From Colocasia esculenta (lineage: Eukaryota; Streptophyta; Magnoliopsida; Alismatales; Araceae): 64,000 nucleotides of DNA. A program made the position numbers and the translations under genes. The notes under the pieces were generated by a model. That model worked only from the letters and a program-made list of their open reading frames with translations. It did no database searches and was not told where the DNA came from. Where the stretch lies: NCBI GenBank assembly GCA_014218235.1, contig CM024763.1, forward strand, positions 86,290,244-86,354,243, read 5' to 3'. Below are positions 11,742-24,380 of this stretch, piece after piece. Each line of letters begins with the position of its first letter. Position 1 is the first letter of the stretch.

Positions 11742-13076
11742 TTACCTCTTCCTGCCTAATGCATCCGCCACCACATTGGCTTTCTCTGGGTGGTAAGTAA
11801 GCTCAAAGTCATAATCCTTCAAAAACTCAATCCACCTCCGCTACCTCAAATTCAACTCCTTCTGAGAGAATAGATATTTGAGACTCTTGTGGTCTGAGAA
11901 AAGCTCAAATCTCACTCCATACAAATAGTGCCTCCAGATCTTTAAAGCAAAGACCACTGCCGCCAGTTCTAAATCATGAGTTGGGTAATTGCGCTCATGC
12001 TCCTTAAGTTGCCTAGAAGCATATGCCACAACTTTTCCTCCCTGCATAAGAACACAGCCAAGCCCAATCTTCGAAGCATCCGTGTAGATAGAGAAAGAAT
12101 CCACACTATTGGGCAACACAAGCACTGGCACTAAGGTCAAACGAGTCTTCAGCTCTTGGAAACTCCTTTCACAAGCTTCAGTCCATTCGAACTTAACTCC
12201 CTTCCTAGTTAGCCTTGTCAAAGTAGCCGCAATAGAAGAGAAACCCTCAATAAACCTTCTATAATAGCCAACCAAGCCAAGGAAACTCCTGATATCAGCA
12301 GATGATCTTGGTGTCTCCCAGTCAAGGATAGCTTCCACCGTTGCCGGATCCACAGAAACACCATCTCCTGAAATGACATGCCCTAAGAAATGGACCTCCT
12401 TCATCCAGAAGTTGCACTTACTGAATTTGGCATACAGCTTGTGCTCCCTTAAGACTTCAAGCACAATTCTCAAATGCTCTCTATAAGTCTCCTCATCAGG
12501 CGAGTAGATCAGCACATCATCAATAAAAACTACAACAAAAGAATCAAGATACTGCCTGGAAACCCTGTTCATCAAGTCTATGAAAACTGTTGGAGCATTT
12601 GTCAAACCAAATGGTAAGACCAGGAACTCATAATGGCCATATCTCGTCCTAAAAGCTGTTTTAGAAAATTCCTCCGGCTTGATTTGGAGTTGATGATAGC
12701 CAGAACGAAGATCGATCTTAGAAAACATAGAAGCTCCATGCAATTGATCAAATAAGTCATCAATACGAGGTAAAGGGTACTTGTTCTTAATAGTCACCTG
12801 ATTGAGTTTGCGATAGTCAATACACAGCCTCATCGACCCGTCCTTTTTCTTCTTCATAAAAAGCACAGGTGCTCCCCAAGGTGATACACTCGGCCGAAGA
12901 AAACCCTTATCAAGCAATTCCTACAGTTGCTTCCGTAATTCCGCCAATTCCGCTGGGGCCATACGATAAGGAGCAATAGAAATAGGTGCTGTGCCAGGTA
13001 CCAACTCAATGCCAAACTCGATCTCCCTTGCAGGGGGCAAACCAGACAAATCCTCGAGAAAAACATCACTGAACTC
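11742..13076 (-). pseudogene. T3 reverse transcriptase and RNase H
   Basis: RT copies the element's RNA into DNA and RNase H removes the RNA. Landmarks in order on the minus strand: SPWGAPVLFMKKKDGS-like start, LCIDYRKLNQVT, DLRSGYHQL, FGLTNAPTVF, the catalytic FIDDVLIYS box, and HFLGHVIS. The RNase H domain follows with YTDASKIGLG, DLELAAVVFAL and SDHKSLKYL. In-frame stops interrupt the segment at about 12918 (near ...LRKQL) and in the linker after KELNLR, and a TAA ends it after ADALGRK. The length and order are normal for a chromovirus. Confidence 0.88.
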
Positions 13077-13903
13077 TCAGACAATATCAATATCCTCCAC
13101 AGTCAAAACCTTCTTCGAATCCTCGGATATAACCACGCTAGCAAGAAAACCACTACAACCCTTGATCAGCATCCGAGTTGCCTTCAAGGCCGAAATTACA
13201 AACTTACCCGACATGCTCTTGGGTAAGGGATGAACACATTCCTCTTCACCAGGAATCTGAAAAATAATAATCTTCCTCCTGCAATCCATAAGGGCATAAT
13301 GCTCCTTGATCCAGTCTAAGCCTAAAATAGCATCGTAGTCCTTCATCTTCAATAGATAAAAGCTACCAGGTAAATCTCGCTCTTCAATATTCACATGGAG
13401 AGAAGAAAAACAATGCCCAGTCAACTTAGTCCCGGCTGGAGTATGAACAGACAAGGGAACCTCCAACACTTCCAGAACCAAACTACTCTTCTTCATCAAA
13501 CTTTCACAAACTTCTCGGAAATAAAGCTATGCGTAGCACCAGTATCAAACAAAACTCGAGCATGCATTCCCATAATCAAAACCGTACCTTCTGTGACGTG
13601 CTCTACCAACTCTGCCTCGTCTCTCGCCAAAGCAAACATTCGAGTCTGAGCTCTCGGTCTCCCTACTGCTCTCGGTGCTGACCTAGCCGCTGCTGGTGTT
13701 GCTGCCGCTGCAGTCTGCTGTGCCATCTTCGGACAATCTCATATCTTGTGGTTCTTGTCACTACACCTCAAGCATCTACCAGAAGTAACCCAACAGACCT
13801 CTCCTCCATGACCCTTCCCACACTGAGTACACAAGGGCTTTTCTGCAACTGTGCCTCCACCAGGTGTTGGTGCAGCCACTCTCGCTGGTACCACTACCCT
13901 AGG
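13077..13903 (-). pseudogene. T3 zinc knuckles and aspartic protease
   Basis: Two cysteine-rich knuckles follow gag (CTQCGKGHGGEVC, then CLRC...NHKI with a stop before DC). The protease core LFDTGATHSFIS lies near 13520-13560 and its second half, with AILGLDWI, continues after a frameshift near 13499. The protease cleaves the gag-pol polyprotein. The knuckles bind the genomic RNA. The frameshift and stop break the chain in this copy. Confidence 0.8.
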
Positions 13904-14583
13904 CTAAAATGTTGGGGCCTTCTTCTTCTTATCCTGCCGTTGAAATGCTGAACCAGGCCTCTTCAAAGAAGCCCTCTTCTCGTCCAGATATACCTCCATC
14001 TCGACTTCCTTCATGCATGCTGCTGACAAAGCCTCCTCCATAGATCGATGCCCGAATGCCACCAGTCTACTTCTCAGGGACGACTTCAACCCCATGATGA
14101 AATTCTTCACTTTCCTCCGCTCATCGGCCACAATGTGGGGCGCATACTTTGACAGTTCCGTGAATTTAGCCTCATACTCAAGCACACTCATTGACCCTTG
14201 GGTCAATGTCAGAAACTCCTGCTCCATGCGATCCTGCACATGCTCTGGAATATACTTCTCCCTGAACAGATGGACGAACTCTGACCATGCAACCTCCATA
14301 GCTCCATCATCAAACTGTGTGCGTAGTACAGATGACCACCACACATCGGCACGCTCCTGTAAAAGAAGATAAATACGTCTAAAGTTGCACTATAAACAAT
14401 ATACATAACCCTTCTAAAACTATTCTCTACCTGCAACATATATGTGGCTAAGGTCACTCTCTCCTCGTCCGCTCATCGAATAGCATGAAAGATCTTCTCC
14501 GTCTCCCGAAGCCAACTCTCTGCCAAGATGGGATCACTCGCCCCCTTAAAGAAAGGTGGGGTCATCCTCCTGAATTGCTCCAT
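13904..14583 (-). pseudogene. T3 gag (capsid), split by an intron-like segment
   Basis: The gag core of retrotrans_gag type forms the particle that packages the element RNA. The minus-strand frame begins at the ATG at 14583 (MEQFRRMTPPFFKGASDP), runs to a TGA after KIFHAIR, and continues to ATYMLQ. The next family-typical residues, ERADVWW, occur only 74 bp later and in a different frame. Beyond that the core continues normally (FVHLFREKYIPE, YAPHIVADE, FIMGLKSSL) to a stop at 13904. I therefore read the 74 bp as a separate segment and not as coding. Confidence 0.8.
14357..14430 (-). other. 74-bp GT-AG intron-like segment inside T3 gag
   Basis: On the minus strand the segment starts CAG then GTAGAGAATAG and ends ATCTTCTTTTACAG before GAG. 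It is clearly A+T-richer than the flanking gag exons and has a pyrimidine-rich end before the AG. Removing it lines up two halves of the conserved gag core in the same frame with no residue missing or extra; keeping it shifts the frame, since 74 is not a multiple of three. These are the properties of a short spliceosomal plant intron. Confidence 0.65.
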
Positions 14584-16950
14584 TATCAATACACCTCCAT
14601 GGTCTGCCTCGTGAACAGGTGCCTGCGCCTACATCCAAGTCAAGCTCTTAGATGGATTCTTCCATTCAACACCTTAATAACACTTCCTAACTACTAACAC
14701 ATGGTTATTTATCATGAAAATAATGCAATTCATGTAACATACAACTTGCATCTCATATTACAACCATTGATTAAAACATGTTCATGTAGCATGGTATATA
14801 AAATCAAATTCTTTAAACATATGTTCAATGTCATGTAAACAATTTCAAGTAACCTTTAATCTATATCATGTAGCATGTAATTCATCATCATGTAACATGT
14901 AGCATGTAGTTCATATAACAAGTGACATGTAGTTCATGTAGTCATGTAGTCATATAGTCATATAGTTGCCAAGACATAGCCCACACTATGAATAAAGATC
15001 ATGTAGCATGTAGTCATTTACTTATCACCTAGGCAAAGCAGTTGCGCAATACCGGGGAAAGTCCTTCCCACCTTAACCAGTAGAACATGTCTACCTCCAG
15101 GATTTCAATCCGTTGCCCACGGATTCATGTAGGTCATTTCATGTAGATGAACCATTACCATAGGGACATTCCATGGTGTAGTTCCTTGTAGTTATCTTTA
15201 TCACATCAATGTCTCATTGGCCAATTCATTTCAAAATGCATTAACATATATGATCATGCAATCTACATTTTTCATATAAGTCTATCATGCTCTTTCATAC
15301 ATTCATACATAATTTATCAAGATAACATCACAATATCACCTAACATGTTTTCTCAGTTCTGAAATCAAACTCTACTGTATAACAGAAACCTAACATGGTA
15401 CTACTTTTATCAAATCCAACATGCATATACATTCTCATGTCTATTGATTTCTATACACCTTTTATCATTTAGAAAATCATAACAACATACACAGTGCTCT
15501 AAAAATCCCAAAATTTTGACAGTAAATCTTATACCACGTACATGCAAAATTTCATAATTTTCTGAGTTCCATAAACATTTTTCATGATAAATCTTCATCG
15601 ATTTAAATTACTTAACTTGGCACAACAGTGATAAAATCATGCAGTAATTATGTGAAAACTGAATGCAATATGTCTGTAGTACCATCTAACAACAGTACCA
15701 TTTTTAACTACAACATTATAACATGAATCATACTTGAATCTATTTTACTTTTCTTTTACTAAATCATATAGAATCCAAAAGAAAACAACTAACATAGCCC
15801 ATACACCATTTCAAAGACATGTTCACAGCTTAACAGCACTAAATGGAACAGAATATAACTTGACCGAAAACTCCATACATGCATGAATCATAGTTGAGGA
15901 AATATGATCAGATTTCAGAAAAACAAAGCACTGATAAACTTAACGGCCAAATATGTGGCGTTTACACAGAGTCAACGTCCACATGTCTTGTCGTTAATAT
16001 CAGTAGACGGCGGCACATAGCGCCGTTAACATATAGTAGACATCCAAAAAGTTGTCATTTACAAGAAACCAACGACGGTCGATGCTGTCATTTACATAAA
16101 CTAAACGGCAGTCGATATGGACGTTAAGTTGATTCGTCCAGAAAACACAGAACTTGCACATAAAATAACGGAACTTACACTCCTTCCCACATGTTATTTC
16201 GATGGTTTAAAAAACTGTAAAAATAATAAATCTAAAGATTAAACTATCCTAAACCGATCCCCCATGTCACTTGCCTCTAACCCTCTTGCTGGAGTGACGA
16301 ATAGGGATTCGAAGATGCCCGCCTTGGAAACAAGGCAGTCCTCCTCTCCAACTTCAATTGTCCAAAACTAGCTTCCAGCATAGCTCCCCCTCTTAGAGAA
16401 GCTTCTGACCACGATGCTTGATGATCCTCCTTGGTCCAGCATGCCTCAAACCGCTCGAATGAAGCTCTGGAACCCTTCTCTTGGCCATCCTTTTCTCTCT
16501 TCTAAACCATTGCGAAAATCTCCCCAAAGGCCAAAACCGGGTCTTATAAAGATCCCTACGTTCCCAAACCTAATCCTAGTCATTGGATCAGAAACGCACC
16601 AGATCTCCCAATAAATGCATGGAAACAACCGATTTATTCTCCCCCAGAACGGTAACAACAGAAATAGGCTAGTCAGGTTAATTTCAACCATTGTTGCCTT
16701 CGACCATGAAGTAGATGTCCATCGATCATGTCGTCAACTTTCTTCCCAGAAAAACCAAATATTCTAGAAAATATTAAATGACACAATAGTCTGTCGTTAA
16801 CATGTAGTAAACGACAATCGATCATGCCGCTAACAGTAGTCAACGTCAGAAGATCTTGACACCAAGTTCAACACAGTACAACATACAACTAAATGCAGAA
16901 ATACATACACAATTGCATCATATAATTCAACAAAATTCTAGGGCACTACA
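14584..16950 (-). repeat. T3 5' LTR and leader (inner boundary not resolved)
   Basis: On the minus strand the LTR starts TGTAGTGCCCTAG at 16950. I could not find a clear PBS or the LTR's inner end, so LTR and leader are given together. The stretch holds degenerate CATGTAG-type repeats (about 14740-15010) and a block near 15030-15180 (CACCTAGGCAA... CTCCAGGATTTCA) that recurs at 33995-34100, with its first part also at about 29052, linking this LTR to T6. Inverted pairs include ACGGCG (16007-16012) with CGCCGT (16021-16026). A TATA-like TTATAAGA lies near 16548 on the minus strand. Confidence 0.6.
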
Positions 16951-16952
16951 GC

Positions 16953-17081
16953 AGAGTGCAGGAGTTGCGCAAGAGGCAGATTCTGCTCATCAAGGTTGTT
17001 TGGGAGAACCGCACTGGTGGCGAGGCCACTTGGGACCACGAGGGCGAGATGAGAGAGCAGTTTCCATACCTGTTTGAGTGA
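16953..17081 (+). pseudogene. T4 pol C-terminus: chromodomain fragment
   Basis: An open frame of 42 codons ends in TGA at 17079-17081 and contains IKVVWENRTGGEATWDHE followed by MREQFPYLF. This is the usual end of the chromodomain of plant chromovirus integrases (aromatic W, then EATWE-like, then REQYPHLF). In this family the chromodomain is thought to steer integration to particular chromatin. The upstream part is missing. This is the only trace of T4 coding sequence. Confidence 0.8.
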
Positions 17082-17158
17082 TTGGTTTGTTGTTTTCCCT
17101 TACTGCTTTCTTTTTTTAGGAGACCGAGTTTTCTTTGATTTCGAGGACAAAATATCTT

Positions 17159-17171
17159 AAGGGGGGAAGGA
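17159..17171 (+). other. Polypurine tract of T4
   Basis: AAGGGGGGAAGGA directly before TGTAAGATC, after the 'TTTCGAGGACAAAAT' segment that commonly precedes the 3' LTR in Tekay-type elements. It is the primer for plus-strand DNA synthesis and fixes the LTR start. Confidence 0.85.
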
Positions 17172-18913
17172 TGTAAGATCTGGCTCCCTTGGGCCTTGGC
17201 CCCATCCTTAGAGTCACACTGGACCTACTGGTCACGACGGTGTCGCGACAGCATGGTCGGTCGCGACATGCTTCTTGTCGTGCCCGCCTTGGGCGTCGCA
17301 TCATTGACGTGATGACCAGGGGCGCCACGTTCTTGTCGCGCCATCAAGAGGTGACGCGACTTTGTTTTGACCACTTGTCCTTCCTGTCAGAACGGCCTTG
17401 TCGGGTGTCAGACACGTATAGTGTTGACGCGACCTAGCAGGCCGTCGCGTTATGGTTTTCCCGGTCTTCAAGGTTTGACCACTTTTGGTGTCACGTAGGG
17501 GTAGGAGGTCACGACATGGTCGCAACCTGCAGGGTGGTCGCGACATGGTTGCTGTCGTGCCGGCCCTACCCATCGCATTTTTGGGCCTGTCGGTTCAAAA
17601 CTGAGGCAGGGGACCCATTTCCCCCTCTCTCCTTCCCTTTATTCTTCCTTCTTCTTCGTCCTCCCCGAGCCCTCTTTCTCCTTCCGGCTTGTTCGTGGTG
17701 CTCATGGCAAGGAGGTGACGTCTCCTTGGTGTAGGTGACGTGCTCATGGTGCTTGGAGCGAGAAGGAGGTGGCCATTCCTACGAGAAGGCCCCAACGGGT
17801 TCGCTCTACTCTTTGAGGTAGGGACTCCTCTTCTCCCTCTCGTTCTAGCATGTTCCCCTCCCCTCGAGGTTCTTGTTTTCCTTGTTGCGTTGGGGTTGTG
17901 GGTTGTGAGATCCATGCTTTGATGTTGAGAGGTTCCTCGAGCGTAGGATCTTCTTGTTTAAATGCATGATTCATGGGGTTTGAGGGTGGTTTGACTCATT
18001 TATTTGCTTTCCTAGAGTCTCCATGCTTCCCTTCCCCGAATGGTGTTGTTTTGGTGGTTTTTAGAGCAGTCCTTGGGAGGACTGTCTTGGGACCCCCCTC
18101 AATTGAGGTCGCGACCGGCCTGAGGGTCGCGATGATGTCGTGACGCATGCGTTGACTACAACAGCCTTGGCTGTCGCGGCGGGCATGGGCGCCGTGACAT
18201 CATCGCAATGATCATGGGTGTCGCGACATTGTCACGGTTGGCCTTGGCGTTGCGACAGTGTCGCGATAGCCAGAGGTGTCGCGATAGTATCAGATGCAGG
18301 TAAGTCTATGTGGAGTCCGTTTCTCATGGAGTCTTCACTGTTCTCAGTTCTTTCCGTACCCATGGCACCAGTGCTAGTTCCTAGTACGGTTCTACACTAG
18401 TCGTTCGCCCGGTGCTCAGCACCTAAGGGCTTGTCCCATGAGAGGTTGTTACCATTTACCTGGGACCCCCATCCCTGTGCGCCTGTTGAGGGAGTACTTC
18501 GGGCGATGGGCGTGCTCGAGTCATGGACTCTGAAGCAGAGGGGAAAATGATGGTTAGGACAACAGTGTCAAGTCGTTTGCAGAGCTCTCATAGTTGGTCT
18601 GGGACACCGAGGTTGTTCAGAGTTCTTTCCGGTGCAAGCCAGCTAGTCTTTCTTCTCATTGCCTCGCTCTTTGTGGCCCCAGAACCACCTAGAGAGGTCA
18701 GGCATGGGACCGTAGTCCAGCCAGACTATGGCGGTTACTGTTGTGGTTACTTGTGTTCTTTCCCCCACTCTGACGAGACGTGGAGGTCTGGACCTGGGTC
18801 GAGGGTAAGACGTTAGTGGACGCTCCTGACCAGTTGACTAGTGGTAATGGTTTTCGTAGCTAGTGTCACTTGTCCAGGCAGGGTTCTTCTGTCTGTATTG
18901 CCAGCCGTGTGGT
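17172..18913 (+). repeat. T4 3' LTR, first part
   Basis: Begins TGTAAGATC after the polypurine tract. It is related to the T2 LTR in several blocks (GAGCGAGAAGGAGG..., GTTACC.TTACCTGGGACCCCCA, CGGGCG.TGGGCGTGCTC). It carries clusters of TCGCGAC motifs at 17220-17600 and 18105-18290. Broken by T5 after GTGGT. Confidence 0.8.
18909..18913. repeat. Target-site duplication of T5, left copy (GTGGT)
   Basis: GTGGT immediately left of TGTAACGG; an identical GTGGT follows the right LTR at 26716-26720. Five bp is the normal gypsy duplication length. Confidence 0.85.
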
Positions 18914-21900
18914 TGTAACGGCCCTGGATGTTTATACCCAATAAGGGTCCATATCCAGATCCACCTCCCGCGATCGGACCGGAGTCTCGTAAGGGATATC
19001 ACTAACACGTGTCTAGTAAGAATATAAAAGACCACAATTACAGTATATAACACAGGAAAGTACAACTGTATATAATTGTAAACCACAATGTACAATAGTC
19101 CACAATTACAATATTACATGTCCAAATAAAGAGTACAACTACCTGGGGCATACCCCGAGGGAGCACAAGCTCAAACGACTCAACTGCTCTACTACTGGTG
19201 GTACAAGTCTACACTACTCCTGCGTAACCACGCCAAAGTTGGCCAACACCTGAAACAGACTGTAAGGGAGTGAGCCTCAACAAGTCACTGGCTCAGTAGG
19301 GACCTCCCACAAAGAAAGCACAACTATACTAAAAGACCTCAACCCCAGAGGGTCTCACTGGCAACACCGGTAGCCGAAACATAACATGCACACACATGCA
19401 TGCTAATCAGCAACAAACTATAAACACACCGGCTAAACCCCGGTCTTCGGAAACTAAAGAGAAACATAGGACAAGCTTAACACCGCTAGTCTGCTCTACA
19501 ACCAAACCACCTCGACCATAAGCCTTACCGGCAAACCACTGCCTAGGCTACAGTCTCACAGGCAAACCAGCAGCACAAAGCATCAGGTATGGCAACGACC
19601 AGCCAACACCCACATACCAAACCATAACTGGAAATACACGATACGAATATAAATAACACACAACACGTGGAGAGTCACACCACAAGACCTCCATAGTACG
19701 CATGGTCTCACCTCAACACCAGTTGAGGTTGGGACTCACGTACCATCACAACACAACTATACCCACGAGGGGTACATGTACCTACTACCACGAGGTATAA
19801 CATCGAACCACAGAACTGTGCCACCTTCAGGGCACAGCACAACGATTAACAATTTCACGATTATAACCTTAACCAGCGATTCACACACAAACCACAACCT
19901 GTGGTCTACGAGTGGTATGTAGATGACGCCACCACTCGGGAATGAACTACTGGTTCATGACGCCAGTATCCAACCCAGACAACAAAGCACAAGAACTACC
20001 TCTAGTCTCGCAGTCACGGACGGAAGGTCCAACTGCTGCTCCACAACAACAAGCCAAGAACATTGGAGACTAACTAACCACCACAACCTGCAGGTCACAC
20101 ACCCCGCAGGCCCAAGCCTGACACCTTTAGGGGCTTCGGACGAGAACCCTAAAGTGAGGCACTGGAACAGGACTAGCTGAGGACCAGTAGGTCTACTGGT
20201 GTCCGTCCCTCAACCACGAGCGCGCTACAAACGGCCGCACACCCACAAACACAAGCCGTTGTCCCTTGTCGTCTTTCCCCTCAGTCAGACGTACTACTCA
20301 AACACAGGAGTGAGGGTGTCCAGGAAGACGACACAAACCTCGACGGTACTCCTGTATCGGGACAAGCCCTAAGCACCCGGTGCTAGGGTAACCGACTGGA
20401 GAGGTATTCCGGAATAGGCGCTGGACCACCAGACTCGGAAAACACACAAACCACGATATACGATCCTTTATTATAAACCTCGGTATACAAGTGTCAAGCT
20501 TAGCTTGTCAACGGTCACCATGTGACCTCCAAGTGAATCAAGGCCGACACATACACAAACCACAATATACACACTAATATGACCTTTATGTACAACCCAC
20601 AGTACATAAGTGTAAGGAATGGCTTATCATTGGTCACCCCATGACCCTCAAGCCATCCTACACACAACCGTTCATTAACGGGGTCATCACTTGACCGCCA
20701 AGACCACACATTAGACTTATACACATTAACCATTAAACACCTATCTTAATACATTAACACACTTAACACAAATCATAAACATACCATATCAATATCGGAA
20801 TACAACGTTGCCTGTCATTGGTCACCCCATGACCTCCATGGCAACACACACCACTTAACACAATAAACATTATAATAACCTTTAAAGAACAACCACAGAC
20901 TTGGGCTAGGTCTACACCAGACCTTCACTACCCAACACCCAACATTCCCTTCGAAGACCGAATCTCGTCGAACACAGGCGACGCCTCTCAAATCGCGTCG
21001 ACCTATTCGGACGCCACACAGAACCTTATCGTGCCAGGACCCAACGCCGCGACCAGATCGCATCGGTCCTTCCAGACTCTATTCAAACTGCTATCGCGAC
21101 AGGCCTTAGCAACGCGAGCAAGTCGCGTCGGCTCGACACGACGCCACTAGACCAAAACGGTCAAACCTTCGGTCAACACTTAGTCGCATCCACCAACACA
21201 GACGCGTTTCCACATGAACGCGTTGGGTCAACCAAACGCGACATCTACGCCACCTTAACACGACGGACAAAACTTGAAATGCGACTGCTCAGCGCGACGT
21301 GTTAACATGAACGCGTTGGCTGTCCTGGCCGCGTTTCAATGCTGGCAGGGGGATCATCTCATAGGCTGAACCCACACTCCCACACGGGAGAAATAACCAC
21401 AAAACTAAACATCCATTCCATACAAAGCTGTAAACTTGTAAAACACAACAAGAGCAAACCACCCTCACATGCTCCAACCCTTGAACCCCATTCAATCATG
21501 CCATTAAACTGTAAATAGGGTAGGAAGTCTCCCTACTGGAAGAAGACGCCAAAGATCGCCCCAAAGCCTCCTTGCCGACAGCACGTCCACGCTCCGAGCA
21601 TCGTCCTCGCGTGGTTCTCGCGCCACACGAGCCATCCAAAGCCGAAATCCACCGGAAATTGCTGGAGAAGCCACAACAACTCCTCCCCTGCGCTGGACAG
21701 AGCATCCTCTGCTCTGTCTGGCCGAAACGAAGCTTTTAACATTACATTTAGAATCACGTCGCCGACAGCCACCACGTTTAAACCTTTTAAACGTGTCCAC
21801 TCAAGCTGCCACCACAAAGCAACCACGTGACACGCGTCACAGAGGCGGTTCGTTGAATCGCGTCTGGCTTATACGACGCGTTCAAATCGCGTCGCCTACC

Positions 21901-22070
21901 TCTGCCACGATTCCAAACAGTGAACCAGCAGTGCAATTAGGTAGGCATATCCGGCCCACACTGCTCACTCTGTACTCAGAAAACCCAAACACAGCCCATT
22001 GACCATCTCTTGGTCAATAGCACCACACATAGACCCGATAAACCTGGATCCGAACGACCGTACTGTTACA
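18914..22070 (-). repeat. T5 3' LTR (left, 3,157 bp)
   Basis: From TGTAACGGCCCTGG to ...TACTGTTACA in plus-strand reading. It carries many inverted repeats: ACCTCAAC (19710-19717) with GTTGAGGT (19722-19729); GGTCAC (20513-20518) with GTGACC (20522-20527); TGAGCC (19271-19276) with GGCTCA (19290-19295), the last being the U5 hairpin shared with T2, T4 and T12. TCGCG-rich motif pairs lie at about 20960-21300 and 21840-21910. It keeps ~790 bp that the right LTR lacks. Confidence 0.85.
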
Positions 22071-24380
22071 TTACTAACACCTAAAAAGAAATAAAGCCAT
22101 AAACAGAACAAGTAGGATACACCCTTTGCTGCTCTTGCCTTTCAAATTACTGCACACTGACTGCTTTGATCTGCTCATTTTCATACCTTTCCTGCTTTAC
22201 CTTTCTCTTGCATAATTGCTCTGCTCTTCCCTTTCTCTTTATTTCTTTTCCATACTTGCTCTGCCCAATTGGTACGATCCATTCTTCCTTTACTTTCTGG
22301 CCGCAAACAATTCCACCTTGTTGTTGGCGCTTTATCTCCTTGGACTCAACCTGCTTCCACATTTTCTTGGCTGTGCTTGCAACATCCTTTTTTGGGCCAC
22401 TTTACTTCCTGAAATCATTTACTAAACATAGCACCACTGTAGTGCCTTACCATGTCATAACCTCTTTCTATTCTCAAATTTTCCGGTGTCATTTCATTTC
22501 TGGGCCGCTCCTCTTGCTCAAAACCTTTCACTTAACATTGCCACCCTTAGGTGCTCTGCCATATTAAACTCTGCTTTAAGTTCTCAAATTTCTTTGTGCC
22601 TTTCCTTTCTCTGCTCGTCACTGCCAATTGACACTCTGCTTCATCTGTATTCATATTCTCAACTGCCACCTTGCTCACAAAGAATCAATTACCATCTTTG
22701 AATTTCTTGCCTCTTTATACCATTCTGCGCGTACTGCCTCAGCTCATATCTAATCAAGAACCACTGCCTCTTTGCTCAATTGTGCAAAAATCTCAAACTT
22801 TTCTTTCAATTAAGAAGATCTTGGATAATCTGGGAATACATGGTATTCCCTGCTTCCGTTGCGCCACTCTGATCACACTGGACATTTGGCAAAAATGTTC
22901 CTCGAATTTTGCCCTCATCATTATTTTCAATTACTGTCCACTTTCACCATTACTCTACTTCTAGCTGGGCTCAATTCTCATTTTACTCATTCCTCAATTC
23001 ATCTTGCTCAATCTTTTAACACTGGAAGAAAATACCTGAATTTATGATCTACTTCCTTTTATATTTCAATTCTGGTTGCGCCATAGACTTCATTTTCGAA
23101 TGCTACCACACTGCTACCGACATACCTTACTCTTTATATACCTTCCTGGCTTTAAATAATATCTTCCTGGCCAACTAATCATATCATAATTTTTCAAAAT
23201 ACTCTTTAACTGATCTGCTTTTGCTCTCAAATCAAATTTAGGAATACCTTTATCAAAGTACACTTCTGTTTAATGAAATCTCTTTCTATGCACTAGCTTG
23301 CAAGCCTTTGCTGAACGTTTCCTGAGCCATCTGATTATATCTGCTTCTTAATCCACTATACTCTTTCTTTCTCTGGTCAATCATACTCAACTAATCTGTA
23401 CTGCCAACTGCCAATATTACAACTGCGATATATTCCTCTGAAACACTTTATTAACTGGCTAGGCTCAATACATCTTTCTCACTGTAATTCTTATTACTAT
23501 CTAATATTCTTTTCATTCATGTTCTGCCCCAGCCAAACTCTAACATATCTCTTTCAAATTCCATAATCTGCTATGCCTGATTCCATAACCAAACACAACT
23601 TCTAATCATTACTAATTCTGCAGTCTTCAATAAAGTCTTCTGTAGAACCTCCACAAACTATCGTCTGCCACACAGATATCTTTCTTCCACAAATCTCTAG
23701 TATCTCAATTTCTTTACACCATCACTATTCATAACAACTCTTTATTCCCGAACTCCCAGGTACAACCATTGCTAATCACACACATCTTGAGTCTAGATAC
23801 CACAACTCTTGTGCCTCTGCTATCATTTTCTCATCTAGGGCTGATCCACTTTATATATTTATCCCAAATTTTTCCTTACTACTCTAATCACACTATTCAC
23901 CAAACTGTTCCTTGATATCAACTGGCACAAATCTCAACACAATGATCACCTCTGCTAAGGTTCTCAACCATTAATGCACACTAACTCGTCTTTAACTATA
24001 CACTGCTCTATTCCTCATTATACATTTGTTTGCTCTGCTATTCCATCATATCTTCCTTTATCTCTACCTCTACCCATTTCTATTTCTAATCTTACCATTT
24101 TTCTGGCATTTCTAACAACTGTCGGGTTTACACGCAACCTTTTTCATAATCTTTCACTTTTCACAAACTACATTTCTTCCTATCCATATCTGCTCCTGCT
24201 ACTATCAACGGCTGCCTAACCAACATATATAATTCACATAATAAAAACTTACGTGAAAACCATTTTAAATCACGTAAAACAACAGACTTACTACCAGCAG
24301 TGGACATTAATCCATGTATTGGGACATTGTACCTTCAATGTCTTTTCATATTCTAACTAGACCATTGCTCTCATACCAAC
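22071..24380 (-). mobile_element. T5 interior, no recognisable genes
   Basis: About 2.3 kb, pyrimidine-rich on the plus strand and so purine-rich in the sense RNA. Open frames here are short and none shows a gag, zinc-knuckle, protease, RT or integrase motif. It may be worn-out coding sequence or never coding. A polypurine tract next to the left LTR is not obvious. Confidence 0.65.
24367..24378 (-). other. Primer-binding site of T5 (one mismatch)
   Basis: On the minus strand TGGTATGAGAGC, one base off the initiator tRNA-Met match TGGTATCAGAGC, two bases from the right LTR. It establishes minus-strand orientation. Confidence 0.75.

Larger units (their letters stand above)
10736..16950 (-). 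mobile_element. T3: Ty3/gypsy chromovirus, 3'-truncated, minus strand
   Basis: Read on the minus strand from 16950: LTR (starting TGTAGTGCCCTAG), gag, CCHC knuckles, retropepsin, reverse transcriptase, RNase H and integrase in the order gag-PR-RT-RH-IN, which defines Ty3/gypsy. The element ends inside the C-terminal part of integrase at the T2 junction; its 3' LTR is missing. At the other end its LTR abuts the plus-strand chromodomain of T4. Several stops and frameshifts make it inactive. Confidence 0.85.

Noticed and set aside
22166..22964. Hydrophobic open frames in the T5 interior as membrane-protein genes
   Set aside because: They lie antisense to the element on a pyrimidine-rich strand, where Leu/Phe/Ser/Pro codons arise automatically. 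No domain is recognisable.
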